Shown here: positions 9,908 to 23,427 of the stretch, piece after piece
Layout: the number at the start of each line of letters is the position of its first letter
Position numbering within the stretch: the stretch's first letter is position 1
Assembly: GCA_029718625.1 (NCBI GenBank)
Contig: JAINUF010000027.1
Location: 3,022,676-3,086,675, forward strand
Length of the DNA stretch: 64,000 bases
Direction of reading: 5' to 3'
Source of the DNA: Synaphobranchus kaupii
Taxonomy: Eukaryota; Chordata; Actinopteri; Anguilliformes; Synaphobranchidae
Position numbers and translations under genes: made by a program
Notes under the pieces: model-generated
Seen by the model: the letters and a program-made list of their open reading frames with translations, nothing else
Told to the model about the DNA's origin: nothing
The model's database searches: none

Positions 9908-12774
9908 GAGGCATCTTAGTCACATGTCACAGAAGCTATTGACATTTTAGTGCTTTTATTTTGAATAAAAATCTATTTAAAATTTACAAAAGGAAAATTG
10001 GAAAAAGCATTGCTTGTAAATTGGAGAATGCATCTGACAACATTACAGTTGGTTTGAGGCATCTTAGTCACATGTCACAGAAGCTATTGAAATGTTTGCA
10101 TTTTAAATTTGAAGAAAAATTCATTCAAAATTTACAAATGGAAAATTTAAAAATTAATCAACTGTATATTTGAGATATAACGTCTTTGACAACACTAAAA
10201 TTGGTTTGAGGCATGCGTCTTCATCATATGTCACAGAAGCTATTGAAATTTTAGTGCTTTTATTTTGAATAAAAATCTATTTAAAATTTACAAAAGGAAA
10301 ATTGGAAAAAGCATTGCTTGTAAATTGGAGAATGCATCTGACAACATTACAGTTGGTTTGAGGCATCTTAGTCACATGTCACAGAAGCTATTGAAATGTT
10401 TGCATTTTAAATTTGAAGAAAAATTAATTTAAAATTTACAAACGGAAATTTTAAAAATTAATCAACTGTATATTTGAGCTATAATGACTTTGACAACACT
10501 AAAATTGGTTTGAGGCATGCGTCTTCATCATATGTCACAGAAGCTATTGAAATTTTAGTGCTTTTATTTTGAATAAAAATCTATTTAAAATTTACAAAAG
10601 GAAAATTGGAAAAAGCATTGCTTGTAAATTGGAGAATGCATCTGACAACATTACAGTTGGTTTGAGGCATCTTAGTCACATGTCACAGAAGCTATTGAAA
10701 TGTTTGCATTTTAAATTTGAAGAAAAATTCATTCAAAATTTACAAATGGAAAATTAAAAAATTAATCAACTGTATATTTGAGCTATAATGTCTTTGACAA
10801 CACTGAAATTGGTTTGAGGCATGTGTCTTCATCATATGTCACAGAAGCTATTGAAATTTTAGTGCTTTTATTTTGAATAAAAATCTATTTAAAATTTACA
10901 AAAGGAAAATTGGAAAAAGCATTGCTTGTAAATTGGAGAATGCATCTGACAACATTACAGTTGGTTTGAGGCATCTTAGTCACATGTCACAGAAGCTATT
11001 GAAATGTTGCATTTTAAATTTGAAGAAAAATTCATTCAAAATTTACAAATGGAAAATTAAAAAATTAATCAACTGTGTATTTGAGCTATAACATCTTTGA
11101 CAACACTAAAATTGGTTTGAGGCATGCATCTTCATCATATGTCACAGAAGCTATTGAAATTTTAGTGCTTTTATTTTGAATAAAAATCTATTTAAAATTT
11201 ACAAAAGGAAAATTGGAAAAATTATTGCTTGTAAATTGGAGAATGTATCTGACAACATTACAGTTGGTTTGAGGCATCTTAGTCACATGTCACAGAAGCT
11301 ATTGAAAGGTTTGCATTTTAAATTTGAAGAAAAATTCATTCAAAATTTACAAATGGAAAATTAAAAAATTAATCAACTGTATATTTGAGCTATAATGTCT
11401 TTGACAACACTGAAATTGGTTTGAGGCATGTGTCTTCATCATATGTCACAGAATCTATTGAAATTTTAGTGCTTTTATTTTCAATAAAAATCTATTTAAA
11501 ATTTACAAAAGGAAAATTGGAAAAAGCATTGCTTGTAAATTGGAGAATGTATCTGACAACATTACAGTTGGTTTGAGGCATCTAAGTCACATGTCACAGA
11601 AGCTATTGAAATGTTTGCATTTTAAATTTGAAGAAAAATTCATTCAAAATTTACAAATGGAAAATTTACAAATTAATCAACTGTATATTTGAGCTATAAT
11701 GTCTTTGACAACACTAAAATTGGTTTGAGGCGTGCGTCTTCATCATATGTCACAGAAGCTATTGAAATTTTAGTGCTTTTATTTTGAATAAAAATCTATT
11801 TAAAATTTACAAAAGGAAAATTTGAAAAAGCATTGCTTGTAAATTGGAGAATGTATCTGACAACATTACAGTTGGTTTGAGGCATCTTAGTCACATGTCA
11901 CAGAAGCTATTGAAAGGTTTGCATTTTAAATTTGAAGAAAAATTCATTCAAAATTTACAAATGGAAAATTAAAAAATTAATCAACTGTATATTTGAGCTA
12001 TAATGTCTTTGACAACACTGAAATTGGTTTGAGGCATGTGTCTTCATCATATGTCACAGAAGCTATTGAAATTTTAGTGCTTTTATTTTGAATAAAAATC
12101 TATTTAAAATTTACAAAAGGAAAATTGGAAAAAGCATTGCTTGTAAATTGGAGAATTACAGTTGGTTTGAGGCATCTTAGTCACATGTCACAGAAGCTAT
12201 TGAAATGTTTGCATTTTAAATTTGAAGAAAAATTCATTCAAAATTTACAAATGGAAAATTTTAAAATTAATCAACTGTGTATTTGAGCTATAACATCTTT
12301 GACAACACTGAAATTGGTTTGAGGCATGTGTCTTCATCATATGTCACAGAAGCTATTGAAATTGTAGTGCTTTTATTTTGAATAAAAATCTATTTAAAAT
12401 TTACAAAAGGAAAATTCGAAAAAGCATTGCTTGTAAATTGGAGAATGTATCTCACAATATTACAGTTGGTTTGAGGCATCTTAGTCACATGTCACAGAAG
12501 CTATTGAAATGTTTGCATTTTAAATTTGAAGAAAAATTCATTTAAAATTTACAAAGGCAAAATTTGAAAAATAATCAGTTGTAGATTTGAGGTATCCTGT
12601 CTCTGACAACAGGCAACTTGGTTTGAGGTGTCTTGTTCACATGTTACAGAAACTATTAACATTTTATTGTGTTTATTTCGAAGAATAAATCCTCTAAAAT
12701 ATACAAAAGGAAAATAGCAAAAAGCATAGCTTGTAAATTGGAGAAGTAATGTATCTGACAAAATTATTTGGTTT
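9908..12774. repeat. 2.87-kb HOR, copy 2 (2,867 bp)
   Basis: About 19 monomers: an F-like start, dimers of 304, 304, 303, 304, 304, 304 and 290 bp, then the B/C chimera and E. Every landmark lies 2,867 bp from its partner in copy 3. Private changes seen here are TTAATTT at 10424-10430, AAATTATTGC near 11219 and AAAATAGCAAA near 12711. Divergence between copies is therefore very low. Confidence 0.92.
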
Positions 12775-15641
12775 GAGGCATCTTAGTCACATGTCACAGA
12801 AGCTATTGAAATTTTAGTGCTTTTATTTTGAATAAAAATCTATTTAAAATTTACAAAAGGAAAATTGGAAAAAGCATTGCTTGTAAATTGGAGAATGCAT
12901 CTGACAACATTACAGTTGGTTTGAGGCATCTTAGTCACATGTCACAGAAGCTATTGAAATGTTTGCATTTTAAATTTGAAGAAAAATTCATTCAAAATTT
13001 ACAAATGGAAAATTTAAAAATTAATCAACTGTATATTTGAGATATAACGTCTTTGACAACACTAAAATTGGTTTGAGGCATGCGTCTTCATCATATGTCA
13101 CAGAAGCTATTGGAATTTTAGTGCTTTTATTTTGAATAAAAATCTATTTAAAATTTACAAAAGGAAAATTGGAAAAAGCATTGCTTGTAAATTGGAGAAT
13201 GCATCTGACAACATTACAGTTGGTTTGAGGCATCTTAGTCACATGTCACAGAAGCTATTGAAATGTTTGCATTTTAAATTTGAAGAAAAATTCATTTAAA
13301 ATTTACAAACGGAAATTTTAAAAATTAATCAACTGTATATTTGAGCTATAATGACTTTGACAACACTAAAATTGGTTTGAGGCATGCGTCTTCATCATAT
13401 GTCACAGAAGCTATTGAAATTTTAGTGCTTTTATTTTGAATAAAAATCTATTTAAAATTTACAAAAGGAAAATTGGAAAAAGCATTGCTTGTAAATTGGA
13501 GAATGCATCTGACAACATTACAGTTGGTTTGAGGCATCTTAGTCACATGTCACAGAAGCTATTGAAATGTTTGCATTTTAAATTTGAAGAAAAATTCATT
13601 CAAAATTTACAAATGGAAAATTAAAAAATTAATCAACTGTATATTTGAGCTATAATGTCTTTGACAACACTGAAATTGGTTTGAGGCATGTGTCTTCATC
13701 ATATGTCACAGAAGCTATTGAAATTTTAGTGCTTTTATTTTGAATAAAAATCTATTTAAAATTTACAAAAGGAAAATTGGAAAAAGCATTGCTTGTAAAT
13801 TGGAGAATGCATCTGACAACATTACAGTTGGTTTGAGGCATCTTAGTCACATGTCACAGAAGCTATTGAAATGTTGCATTTTAAATTTGAAGAAAAATTC
13901 ATTCAAAATTTACAAATGGAAAATTAAAAAATTAATCAACTGTGTATTTGAGCTATAACATCTTTGACAACACTAAAATTGGTTTGAGGCATGCATCTTC
14001 ATCATATGTCACAGAAGCTATTGAAATTTTAGTGCTTTTATTTTGAATAAAAATCTATTTAAAATTTACAAAAGGAAAATTGGAAAAAGCATTGCTTGTA
14101 AATTGGAGAATGTATCTGACAACATTACAGTTGGTTTGAGGCATCTTAGTCACATGTCACAGAAGCTATTGAAAGGTTTGCATTTTAAATTTGAAGAAAA
14201 ATTCATTCAAAATTTACAAATGGAAAATTAAAAAATTAATCAACTGTATATTTGAGCTATAATGTCTTTGACAACACTGAAATTGGTTTGAGGCATGTGT
14301 CTTCATCATATGTCACAGAAGCTATTGAAATTTTAGTGCTTTTATTTTGAATAAAAATCTATTTAAAATTTACAAAAGGAAAATTGGAAAAAGCATTGCT
14401 TGTAAATTGGAGAATGTATCTGACAACATTACAGTTGGTTTGAGGCATCTTAGTCACATGTCACAGAAGCTATTGAAATGTTTGCATTTTAAATTTGAAG
14501 AAAAATTCATTCAAAATTTACAAATGGAAAATTTACAAATTAATCAACTGTATATTTGAGCTATAATGTCTTTGACAACACTAAAATTGGTTTGAGGCGT
14601 GCGTCTTCATCATATGTCACAGAAGCTATTGAAATTTTAGTGCTTTTATTTTGAATAAAAATCTATTTAAAATTTACAAAAGGAAAATTTGAAAAAGCAT
14701 TGCTTGTAAATTGGAGAATGTATCTGACAACATTACAGTTGGTTTGAGGCATCTTAGTCACATGTCACAGAAGCTATTGAAAGGTTTGCATTTTAAATTT
14801 GAAGAAAAATTCATTCAAAATTTACAAATGGAAAATTAAAAAATTAATCAACTGTATATTTGAGCTATAATGTCTTTGACAACACTGAAATTGGTTTGAG
14901 GCATGTGTCTTCATCATATGTCACAGAAGCTATTGAAATTTTAGTGCTTTTATTTTGAATAAAAATCTATTTAAAATTTACAAAAGGAAAATTGGAAAAA
15001 GCATTGCTTGTAAATTGGAGAATTACAGTTGGTTTGAGGCATCTTAGTCACATGTCACAGAAGCTATTGAAATGTTTGCATTTTAAATTTGAAGAAAAAT
15101 TCATTCAAAATTTACAAATGGAAAATTTTAAAATTAATCAACTGTGTATTTGAGCTATAACATCTTTGACAACACTGAAATTGGTTTGAGGCATGTGTCT
15201 TCATCATATGTCACAGAAGCTATTGAAATTGTAGTGCTTTTATTTTGAATAAAAATCTATTTAAAATTTACAAAAGGAAAATTCGAAAAAGCATTGCTTG
15301 TAAATTGGAGAATGTATCTCACAATATTACAGTTGGTTTGAGGCATCTTAGTCACATGTCACAGAAGCTATTGAAATGTTTGCATTTTAAATTTGAAGAA
15401 AAATTCATTTAAAATTTACAAAGGCAAAATTTGAAAAATAATCAGTTGTAGATTTGAGGTATCCTGTCTCTGACAACAGGCAACTTGGTTTGAGGTGTCT
15501 TGTTCACATGTTACAGAAACTATTAACATTTTATTGTGTTTATTTCGAAGAATAAATCCTCTAAAATATACAAAAGGAAAATTGCAAAAAGCATAGCTTG
15601 TAAATTGGAGAAGTAATGTATCTGACAAAATTATTTGGTTT
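12775..15641. repeat. 2.87-kb HOR, copy 3 (2,867 bp)
   Basis: Same order as copy 2. The dimer near 14347 differs: it has TTTTGAATAAAA and CATCTTAGTC where copies 1 and 2 have TTTTCAATAAAA and CATCTAAGTC. This is a patch of difference within an otherwise near-identical copy, as expected from local gene conversion. Confidence 0.9.
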
Positions 15642-16549
15642 GAGGCATCTTAGTCACATGTCACAGAAGCTATTGAAATTTTAGTGCTTTTATTTTGAAT
15701 AAAAATCTATTTAAAATTTACAAAAGGAAAATTGGAAAAAGCATTGCTTGTAAATTGGAGAATGCATCTGACAACATTACAGTTGGTTTGAGGCATCTTA
15801 GTCACATGTCACAGAAGCTATTGAAATGTTTGCATTTTAAATTTGAAGAAAAATTCATTCAAAATTTACAAATGGAAAATTTAAAAATTAATCAACTGTA
15901 TATTTGAGATATAACGTCTTTGACAACACTAAAATTGGTTTGAGGCATGCGTCTTCATCATATGTCACAGAAGCTATTGAAATTTTAGTGCTTTTATTTT
16001 GAATAAAAATCTATTTAAAATTTACAAAAGGAAAATTCGAAAAAGCATTGCTTGTAAATTGGAGAATGTATCTCACAATATTACAGTTGGTTTGAGGCAT
16101 CTTAGTCACATGTCACAGAAGCTATTGAAATGTTTGCATTTTAAATTTGAAGAAAAATTCATTTAAAATTTACAAACGGAAATTTTAAAAATGAATCAAC
16201 TGTATATTTGAGCTATAATGACTTTGACAACACTAAAATTGGTTTGAGGCATGCGTCTTCATCATATGTCACAGAAGCTATTGAAATTTTAGTGCTTTTA
16301 TTTTGAATAAAAATCTATTTAAAATTTACAAAAGGAAAATTGGAAAAAGCATTGCTTGTAAATTGGAGAATGCATCTGACAACATTACAGTTGGTTTGAG
16401 GCATCTTAGTCACATGTCACAGAAGCTATTGAAATGTTTGCATTTTAAATTTGAAGAAAAATTCATTCAAAATTTACAAATGGAAAATTTAAAAATTAAT
16501 CAACTGTATATTTGAGCTATAATGTCTTTGACAACACTAAAATTGGTTT
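15642..16549. repeat. 2.87-kb HOR, truncated fourth copy
   Basis: Begins like copies 2 and 3 (F-like monomer, GAGATATAACG dimer). It then jumps to the CTCACAATATTAC dimer that normally precedes the B/C chimera, followed by the GAATGCAT dimers. The HOR structure is lost here, so this marks the right edge of the block. Confidence 0.8.
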
Positions 16550-18063
16550 GAGGCATGCGTCTTCATCATATGTCACAGAAGCTATTGAAATTTTAGTGCT
16601 TTTATTTTGAATAAAAATCTATTTAAAATTTACAAAAGGAAAATTGGAAAAAGCATTGCTTGTAAATTGGAGAATGTATCTGACAACATTACAGTTGGTT
16701 TGAGGCATCTTAGTCACATGTCACAGAAGAAAGGTTTGCATTTTAAATTTGAAGAAAAATTCATTCAAAATTTACAAATGGAAAATTAAAAAATTTATCA
16801 ACTGTATATTTGAGCTATAATGTCTTTGACAACACTAAAATTGATTTGAGGCGTGCGTCTTCATCATATGTCACAGAAGCTATTGAAATTTTAGTGCTTT
16901 TATTTTGAATAAAAATCTATTTAAAATTTACAAAAGGAAAATTTGAAAAAGCATTGCTTGTAAATTGGAGAATGTATCTGACAACATTACAGTTGGTTTG
17001 AGGGATCTTAGTCACATGTCACAGAAGCTATTGAAATGTTTGCATTTTAAATTTGAAAAAAAATTCATTCAAAATTTACAAATGGAAAATTTAAAAATTA
17101 ATCAACTGTATATTTGAGCTATAATGACTTTGACAACACTAAAATTGGTTTGAGGCATGCGTCTTCATCATATGTCACAGAAGCTATTGAAATTTTAGTG
17201 CTTTTATTTTGAATAAAAATCTATTTAAAATTTACAAAAGGAAAATTGGAAAAAGCATTGCTTGTAAATTGGAGAATGCATCTGACAACATTACAGTTGG
17301 TTTGAGGCATCTTAGTCACATGTCACAGAAGCTATTGAAATGTTTGCATTTTAAATTTGAAGAAAAATTCATTCAAAATTTACAAATGGAAAATTTAAAA
17401 ATTAATCAACTGTGTATTTGAGCTATAACATCTTTGACAACACTAAAATTGGTTTGAGGCATGCGTCTTCATCATATGTCACAGAAGCTATTGAAATTTT
17501 AGTGCTTTTATTTTCAATAAAAATCTATTTAAAATTTACAAAAGGAAAATTGGAAAAAGCATTGCTTGAAAATTGGAGAATGTATCTGACAACATTACAG
17601 TTGGTTTGAGGTATCTTAGTCACATGTCACAGAAGCTATTGAAATGTTTGCATTTTAAATTTGAAGAAAAATTCATTCAAAATTTACAAATGGAAAATTT
17701 AAAAATTAATCAACTGTATATTTGAGCTATAATGTCTTTGACAACACTAAAATTGGTTTGAGGCGTGCGTCTTCATCATATGTCACAGAAGCTATTGAAA
17801 TTTTAGTGCTTTTATTTTGAATAAAAATCTATTTAAAATTTACAAAAGGAAAATTTGAAAAAGCATTGCTTGTAAATTGGAGAATGTATCTGACAACATT
17901 ACAGTTGGTTTGAGGGATCTTAGTCACATGTCACAGAAGCTATTGAAATGTTTGCATTTTAAATTTGAAGAAAAATTCATTCAAAATTTACAAATGGAAA
18001 ATTTAAAAATTAATCAACTGTATATTTGAGCTATAATGTCTTTGACAACACTAAAATTGGTTT
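16550..18063. repeat. 1,514-bp HOR, copy 1 (five dimers)
   Basis: Defined by a 298-bp dimer with the CTATTG deletion (CAGAAGAAAGG near 16728), a GAGGGATC dimer, a GAATGCAT dimer, a TTTTCAATAAAA dimer and a second GAGGGATC dimer. The same series restarts 1,514 bp downstream. Confidence 0.9.
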
Positions 18064-19273
18064 GAGGCATGCGTCTTCATCATATGTCACAGAAGCTATT
18101 GAAATTTTAGTGCTTTTATTTTGAATAAAAATCTATTTAAAATTTACAAAAGGAAAATTGGAAAAAGCATTGCTTGTAAATTGGAGAATGTATCTGACAA
18201 CATTACAGTTGGTTTGAGGCATCTTAGTCACATGTCACAGAAGAAAGGTTTGCATTTTAAATTTGAAGAAAAATTCATTCAAAATTTACAAATGGAAAAT
18301 TCAAAAATTTATCAACTGTATATTTGAGCTATAATGTCTTTGACAACACTAAAATTGGTTTGAGGCGTGCGTCTTCATCATATGTCACAGAAGCTATTGA
18401 AATTTTAGTGCTTTTATTTTGAATAAAAATCTATTTAAAATTTACAAAAGGAAAATTTGAAAAAGCATTGCTTGTAAATTGGAGAATGTATCTGACAACA
18501 TTACAGTTGGTTTGAGGGATCTTAGTCACATGTCACAGAAGCTATTGAAATGTTTGCATTTTAATTTTGAAAAAAAATTCATTCAAAATTTACAAATGGA
18601 AAATTTAAAAATTAATCAACTGTATATTTGAGCTATAATGACTTTGACAACACTAAAATTGGTTTGAGGCATGCGTCTTCATCATATGTCACAGAAGCTA
18701 TTGAAATTTTAGTGCTTTTATTTTGAATAAAAATCTATTTAAAATTTACAAAAGGAAAATTGGAAAAAGCATTGCTTGTAAATTGGAGAATGCATCTGAC
18801 AACATTACAGTTGGTTTGAGGCATCTTAGTCACATGTCACAGAAGCTATTGAAATGTTTGCATTTTAAATTTGAAGAAAAATTCATTCAAAATTTACAAA
18901 TGGAAAATTTAAAAATTAATCAACTGTGTATTTGAGCTATAACATCTTTGACAACACTAAAATTGGTTTGAGGCATGCGTCTTCATCATATGTCACAGAA
19001 GCTATTGAAATTTTAGTGCTTTTATTTTCAATAAAAATCTATTTAAAATTTACAAAAGGAAAATTGGAAAAAGCATTGCTTGAAAATTGGAGAATGTATC
19101 TGACAACATTACAGTTGGTTTGAGGTATCTTAGTCACATGTCACAGAAGCTATTGAAATGTTTGCATTTTAAATTTGAAGAAAAATTCATTCAAAATTTA
19201 CAAATGGAAAATTAAAAAATTAATCAACTGTATATTTGAGCTATAATGTCTTTGACAACACTAAAATTGGTTT
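18064..19273. repeat. 1,514-bp HOR, copy 2, truncated at island 2
   Basis: Repeats the first four dimers of 16550-18063 (CAGAAGAAAGG near 18242). It is cut off at 19274, exactly at a monomer boundary, where divergent island 2 begins with a D monomer. Confidence 0.88.
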
Positions 19274-20133
19274 GAGGCGTGCGTCTTCATCATATGTCAC
19301 AGAAGCTATTGAAATTTTAGTAGTTCTATTTTGAAGAAAAATTTAAAATATATATTTATAAGAGGGAAATTTGAGCTATACTCTCTGACAACAGTCAATT
19401 TGCTTTGAGGTATCTTGGTCACATGACACAGAAACTATTGACATTTTAGTGTATTTATTTTGGAGAAAAATTATTTTAAAATATACAAAGGGAAAATTTT
19501 AAAAATAATCAGTTGTAGATTTGAGGTATCCTGTCTCTGACAACAGGCAACTTGGTTTGAGGTGTCTTGATCACATGTCACAGAAGCTATTGAAATTTTA
19601 GTGCTTTTATTTTGAATGAAAATCGATTTAAAATTTACAAAAGGAAAATTGGAAAAAGCATTGCTTGTAAATTGGAGAAGTAATGTATCTGACAAAATTA
19701 GTTGGTTTGAGGCATCTTAGTCACATGTCACAGAAGCTATTGAAATTTTAGTGCTTTTATTTTGAATGAAAATCGATTTAAAATTTACAAAAGGAAAATT
19801 GGAAAAAGCATTGCTTGTAAATTGGAGAATGTATCTGACAACATTACAATTGGTTTGAGGCATCTTGGTCACATGTCACAGAAGCTATTGAAATGTTAGC
19901 ATTTTAAAAATTCACTTAAAATTTACAAACGGAAAATTAAAAAAATAATCAACTGTATATTTGAGCTATAATGTGTTTGACAACAGTAAAATTATTTTGA
20001 GGCGTGCGTCTTCATCATATGTCACAGAAGCTATTGAAATTTTAGTAGTTTAATTTTGAAGAAAAATAAAAAATATATATTCATGAGAGGGAAATTTGAG
20101 CTATACTCTCTCTGACAACAGTCAATTTGCTGT
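19274..20133. repeat. Divergent island 2: D-C-F1-F2-B'-D2
   Basis: D 19274-19406, a single C 19407-19558, F1 19559-19708, F2 19709-19856, the 142-bp B' 19857-19998 and D2 19999-20133. It has the order of island 1's left part with one C instead of three, and it ends before the second C and E. TGTGTTTGACAACAG near 19971 is private to this copy. Confidence 0.88.
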
Positions 20134-20281
20134 GAGGTATCTTGGTCACATGACACAGAAACTATTGACATTTTAGTGTATTTATTTTGAATAAAAATCT
20201 ATTTAAAATTTACAAAAGGAAAATTCGAAAAAGCATTGCTTGTAAATTGGAGAATGTATCTCACAACATTACAGTTGGTTT
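20134..20281. repeat. C/A chimeric monomer at the right edge of island 2
   Basis: Begins as C (GAGGTATCTTGGTCACATGA, TATTGACATTTTAGTGTATT) and switches inside TTTATTTTGAA to A (TAAAAATCTATTTAAAAT, AAATTCGAAAAAGC). The switch point, about 20180-20190, is also the left end of the long segment duplicated at 31.5 kb. This one exchange probably joined the two regions. Confidence 0.82.
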
Positions 20282-22241
20282 GAGGCATCTTAGTCACATG
20301 TCACAGAAGCTATTGAAATGTTTGCATTTTAAATTTGAAAAAAAATTCATTCAAAATTTACAAATGGAAAATTAAAAAATTTATCAACTGTATATTTGAG
20401 CTATAATGTCTTTGACAACACTGAAAGTGGTTTGAGGCATGCGTCTTCATCATATGTCACAGAAGCTATTGAAATTTTAGTGCTTTTATTTTGAATAAAA
20501 ATCTATTTAAAATTTACAAAAGGAGAATTGGAAAAAGCATTGCTTGTAAATTGGAGAATGTATCTGACAACATTACAGTTGGTTTGAGGCATCTTAGTCA
20601 CATGTCACAGAAGCTATTGAAATGTTTGCATTTTAAATTTGAAAAAAAATTCATTCAAAATTTACAAATGGAAAATTTAAAAATTAATCAACTGTGTATT
20701 TGAGCTATAACATCTTTGACAACACTAAAATTGGTTTGAGGCATGCGTCTTCATCATATGTCACAGAAGCTATTGAAATTTTAGTGCTTTTATTTTGAAT
20801 AAAAATCTATTTAAAATTTACAAAAGGAAAATTGGAAAAAGCATTGCTTGTAAATTGGAGAATGCATCTGACAACATTACAGTTGGTTTGAGGCATCTTA
20901 GTCACATGTCACAGAAGCTATTGAAATGTTGCATTTTAAATTTGAAGAAAAATTCATTCAAAATTTACAAATGGAAAATTTAAAAATTAATCAACTGTGT
21001 ATTTGAGCTATAACATCTTTGACAACACTAAAATTGGTTTGAGGCATGCGTCTTCATCATATGTCACAGAAGCTATTGAAATTTTAGTGCTTTTATTTTG
21101 AATAAAAATCTATTTAAAATTTACAAAAGGAAAATTGGAAAAAGCATTGCTTGTAAATTGGAGAATGTATCTGACAACATTACAGTTGGTTTGAGGCATC
21201 TTAGTCACATGTCACAGAAGCTATTGAAAGGTTTGCATTTTAAATTTGAAGAAAAATTAATTCAAAATTTACAAATGGAAAATTAAAAAATTAATCAACT
21301 GTATATTTGAGCTATAATGTCTTTGACAACACTGAAATTGGTTTGAGGCATGTGTCTTCATCATATGTCACAGAAGCTATTGAAATTTTAGTGCTTTTAT
21401 TTTGAATAAAAATCTATTTAAAATTTACAAAAGGAAAATTGGAAAAAGCATTGCTTGTAAATTGGAGAATTACAGTTGGTTTGAGGCATCTTAGTCACAT
21501 GTCACAGAAGCTATTGAAATGTTTGCATTTTAAATTTGAAGAAAAATTCATTCAAAATTTACAAATGGAAAATTTTAAAATTAATCAACTGTGTATTTGA
21601 GCTATAACATCTTTGACAACACTGAAATTGGTTTGAGGCATGTGTCTTCATCATATGTCACAGAAGCTATTGAAATTTTAGTGCTTTTATTTTGAATAAA
21701 AATCTATTTAAAATTTACAAAAGGAAAATTGGAAAAAGCATTGCTTGTAAATTGGAGAATGTATCTGACAACATTACAGTTGGTTTGAGGCATCTTAGTC
21801 ACATGTCACAGAAGCAATTGAAATGTTTGCATTTTAAATTTGAAGAAAAATTCATTCAAAATTTACAAATGGAAAATTTAAAAATTAATCAACTGTGTAT
21901 TTGAGCTATAACATCTTTGACAACACTAAAATTGGTTTGAGGCATGCGTCTTCATCATATGTCACAGAAGCTATTGAAATTTTAGTGCTTTTATTTTGAA
22001 TAAAAATCTATTTAAAATTTACCAAAGGAAAATTGGAAAAAGCATTGCTTGTAAATTGGAGAATGCATCTGACAACATTACAGTTGGTTTGAGGCATCTT
22101 AGTCACATGTCACAGAAGCTATTGAAATGTTGCATTTTAAATTTGAAGAAAAATTCATTCAAAATTTACAAATGGAAAATTAAAAAATTAATCAACTGTA
22201 TATTTGAGCTATAATGTCTTTGACAACACTGAAATTGGTTT

Positions 22242-23427
22242 GAGGCATGTGTCTTCATCATATGTCACAGAAGCTATTGAAATTTTAGTGCTTTTATTTT
22301 GAATAAAAATCTATTTAAAATTTACAAAAGGAAAATTGGAAAAAGCATTGCTTGTAAATTGGAGAATTACAGTTGGTTTGAGGCATCTTAGTCACATGTC
22401 ACAGAAGCTATTGAAATGTTGCATTTTAAATTTGAAGAAAAATTCATTCAAAATTTACAAATGGAAAATTAAAAAATTAATCAACTGTGTATTTGAGCTA
22501 TAACATCTTTGACAACACTAAAATTGGTTTGAGGCGTGCGTCTTCATCATATGTCACAGAAGCTATTGAAATTTTAGTGCTTTTATTTTGAATAAAAATC
22601 TATTTAAAATTTACAAAAGGAAAATTTGAAAAAGCATTGCTTGTAAATTGGAGAATGTATCTGACAACATTACAGTTGGTTTGAGGCATCTTAGTCACAT
22701 GTCACAGAAGCTATTGAAAGGTTTGCATTTTAAATTTGAAGAAAAATTCATTCAAAATTTACAAATGGAAAATTAAAAAATTAATCAACTGTATATTTGA
22801 GCTATAATGTCTTTGACAACACTGAAATTGGTTTGAGGCATGTGTCTTCATCATATGTCACAGAAGCTATTGAAATTTTAGTGCTTTTATTTTGAATAAA
22901 AATCTATTTAAAATTTACAAAAGGAAAATTGGAAAAAGCATTGCTTGTAAATTGGAGAATTACAGTTGGTTTGAGGCATCTTAGTCACATGTCACAGAAG
23001 CTATTGAAATGTTGCATTTTAAATTTGAAGAAAAATTCATTCAAAATTTACAAATGGAAAATTAAAAAATTAATCAACTGTGTATTTGAGCTATAACATC
23101 TTTGACAACACTAAAATTGGTTTGAGGCGTGCGTCTTCATCATATGTCACAGAAGCTATTGAAATTTTAGTGCTTTTATTTTGAATAAAAATCTATTTAA
23201 AATTTACAAAAGGAAAATTTGAAAAAGCATTGCTTGTAAATTGGAGAATGTATCTGACAACATTACAGTTGGTTTGAGGCATCTTAGTCACATGTCACAG
23301 AAGCTATTGAAAGGTTTGCATTTTAAATTTGAAGAAAAATTCATTCAAAATTTACAAATGGAAAATTAAAAAATTAATCAACTGTATATTTGAGCTATAA
23401 TGTCTTTGACAACACTGAAATTGGTTT
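22242..23427. repeat. 593-bp module, two tandem copies
   Basis: Each module is a 289-bp dimer (14-bp deletion in A plus the TGTTGC form of B) followed by a 304-bp dimer (GAGGCGTGCG, GGAAAATTTG, GAAAGGTTTGC). Copies are 22242-22834 and 22835-23427. A further module lies at 24325-24917. The module recurs near 33586, 34179, 36256, 38466, 45859, 46452, 48662 and 49255, and is the main unit of length variation in the central array. Confidence 0.88.
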
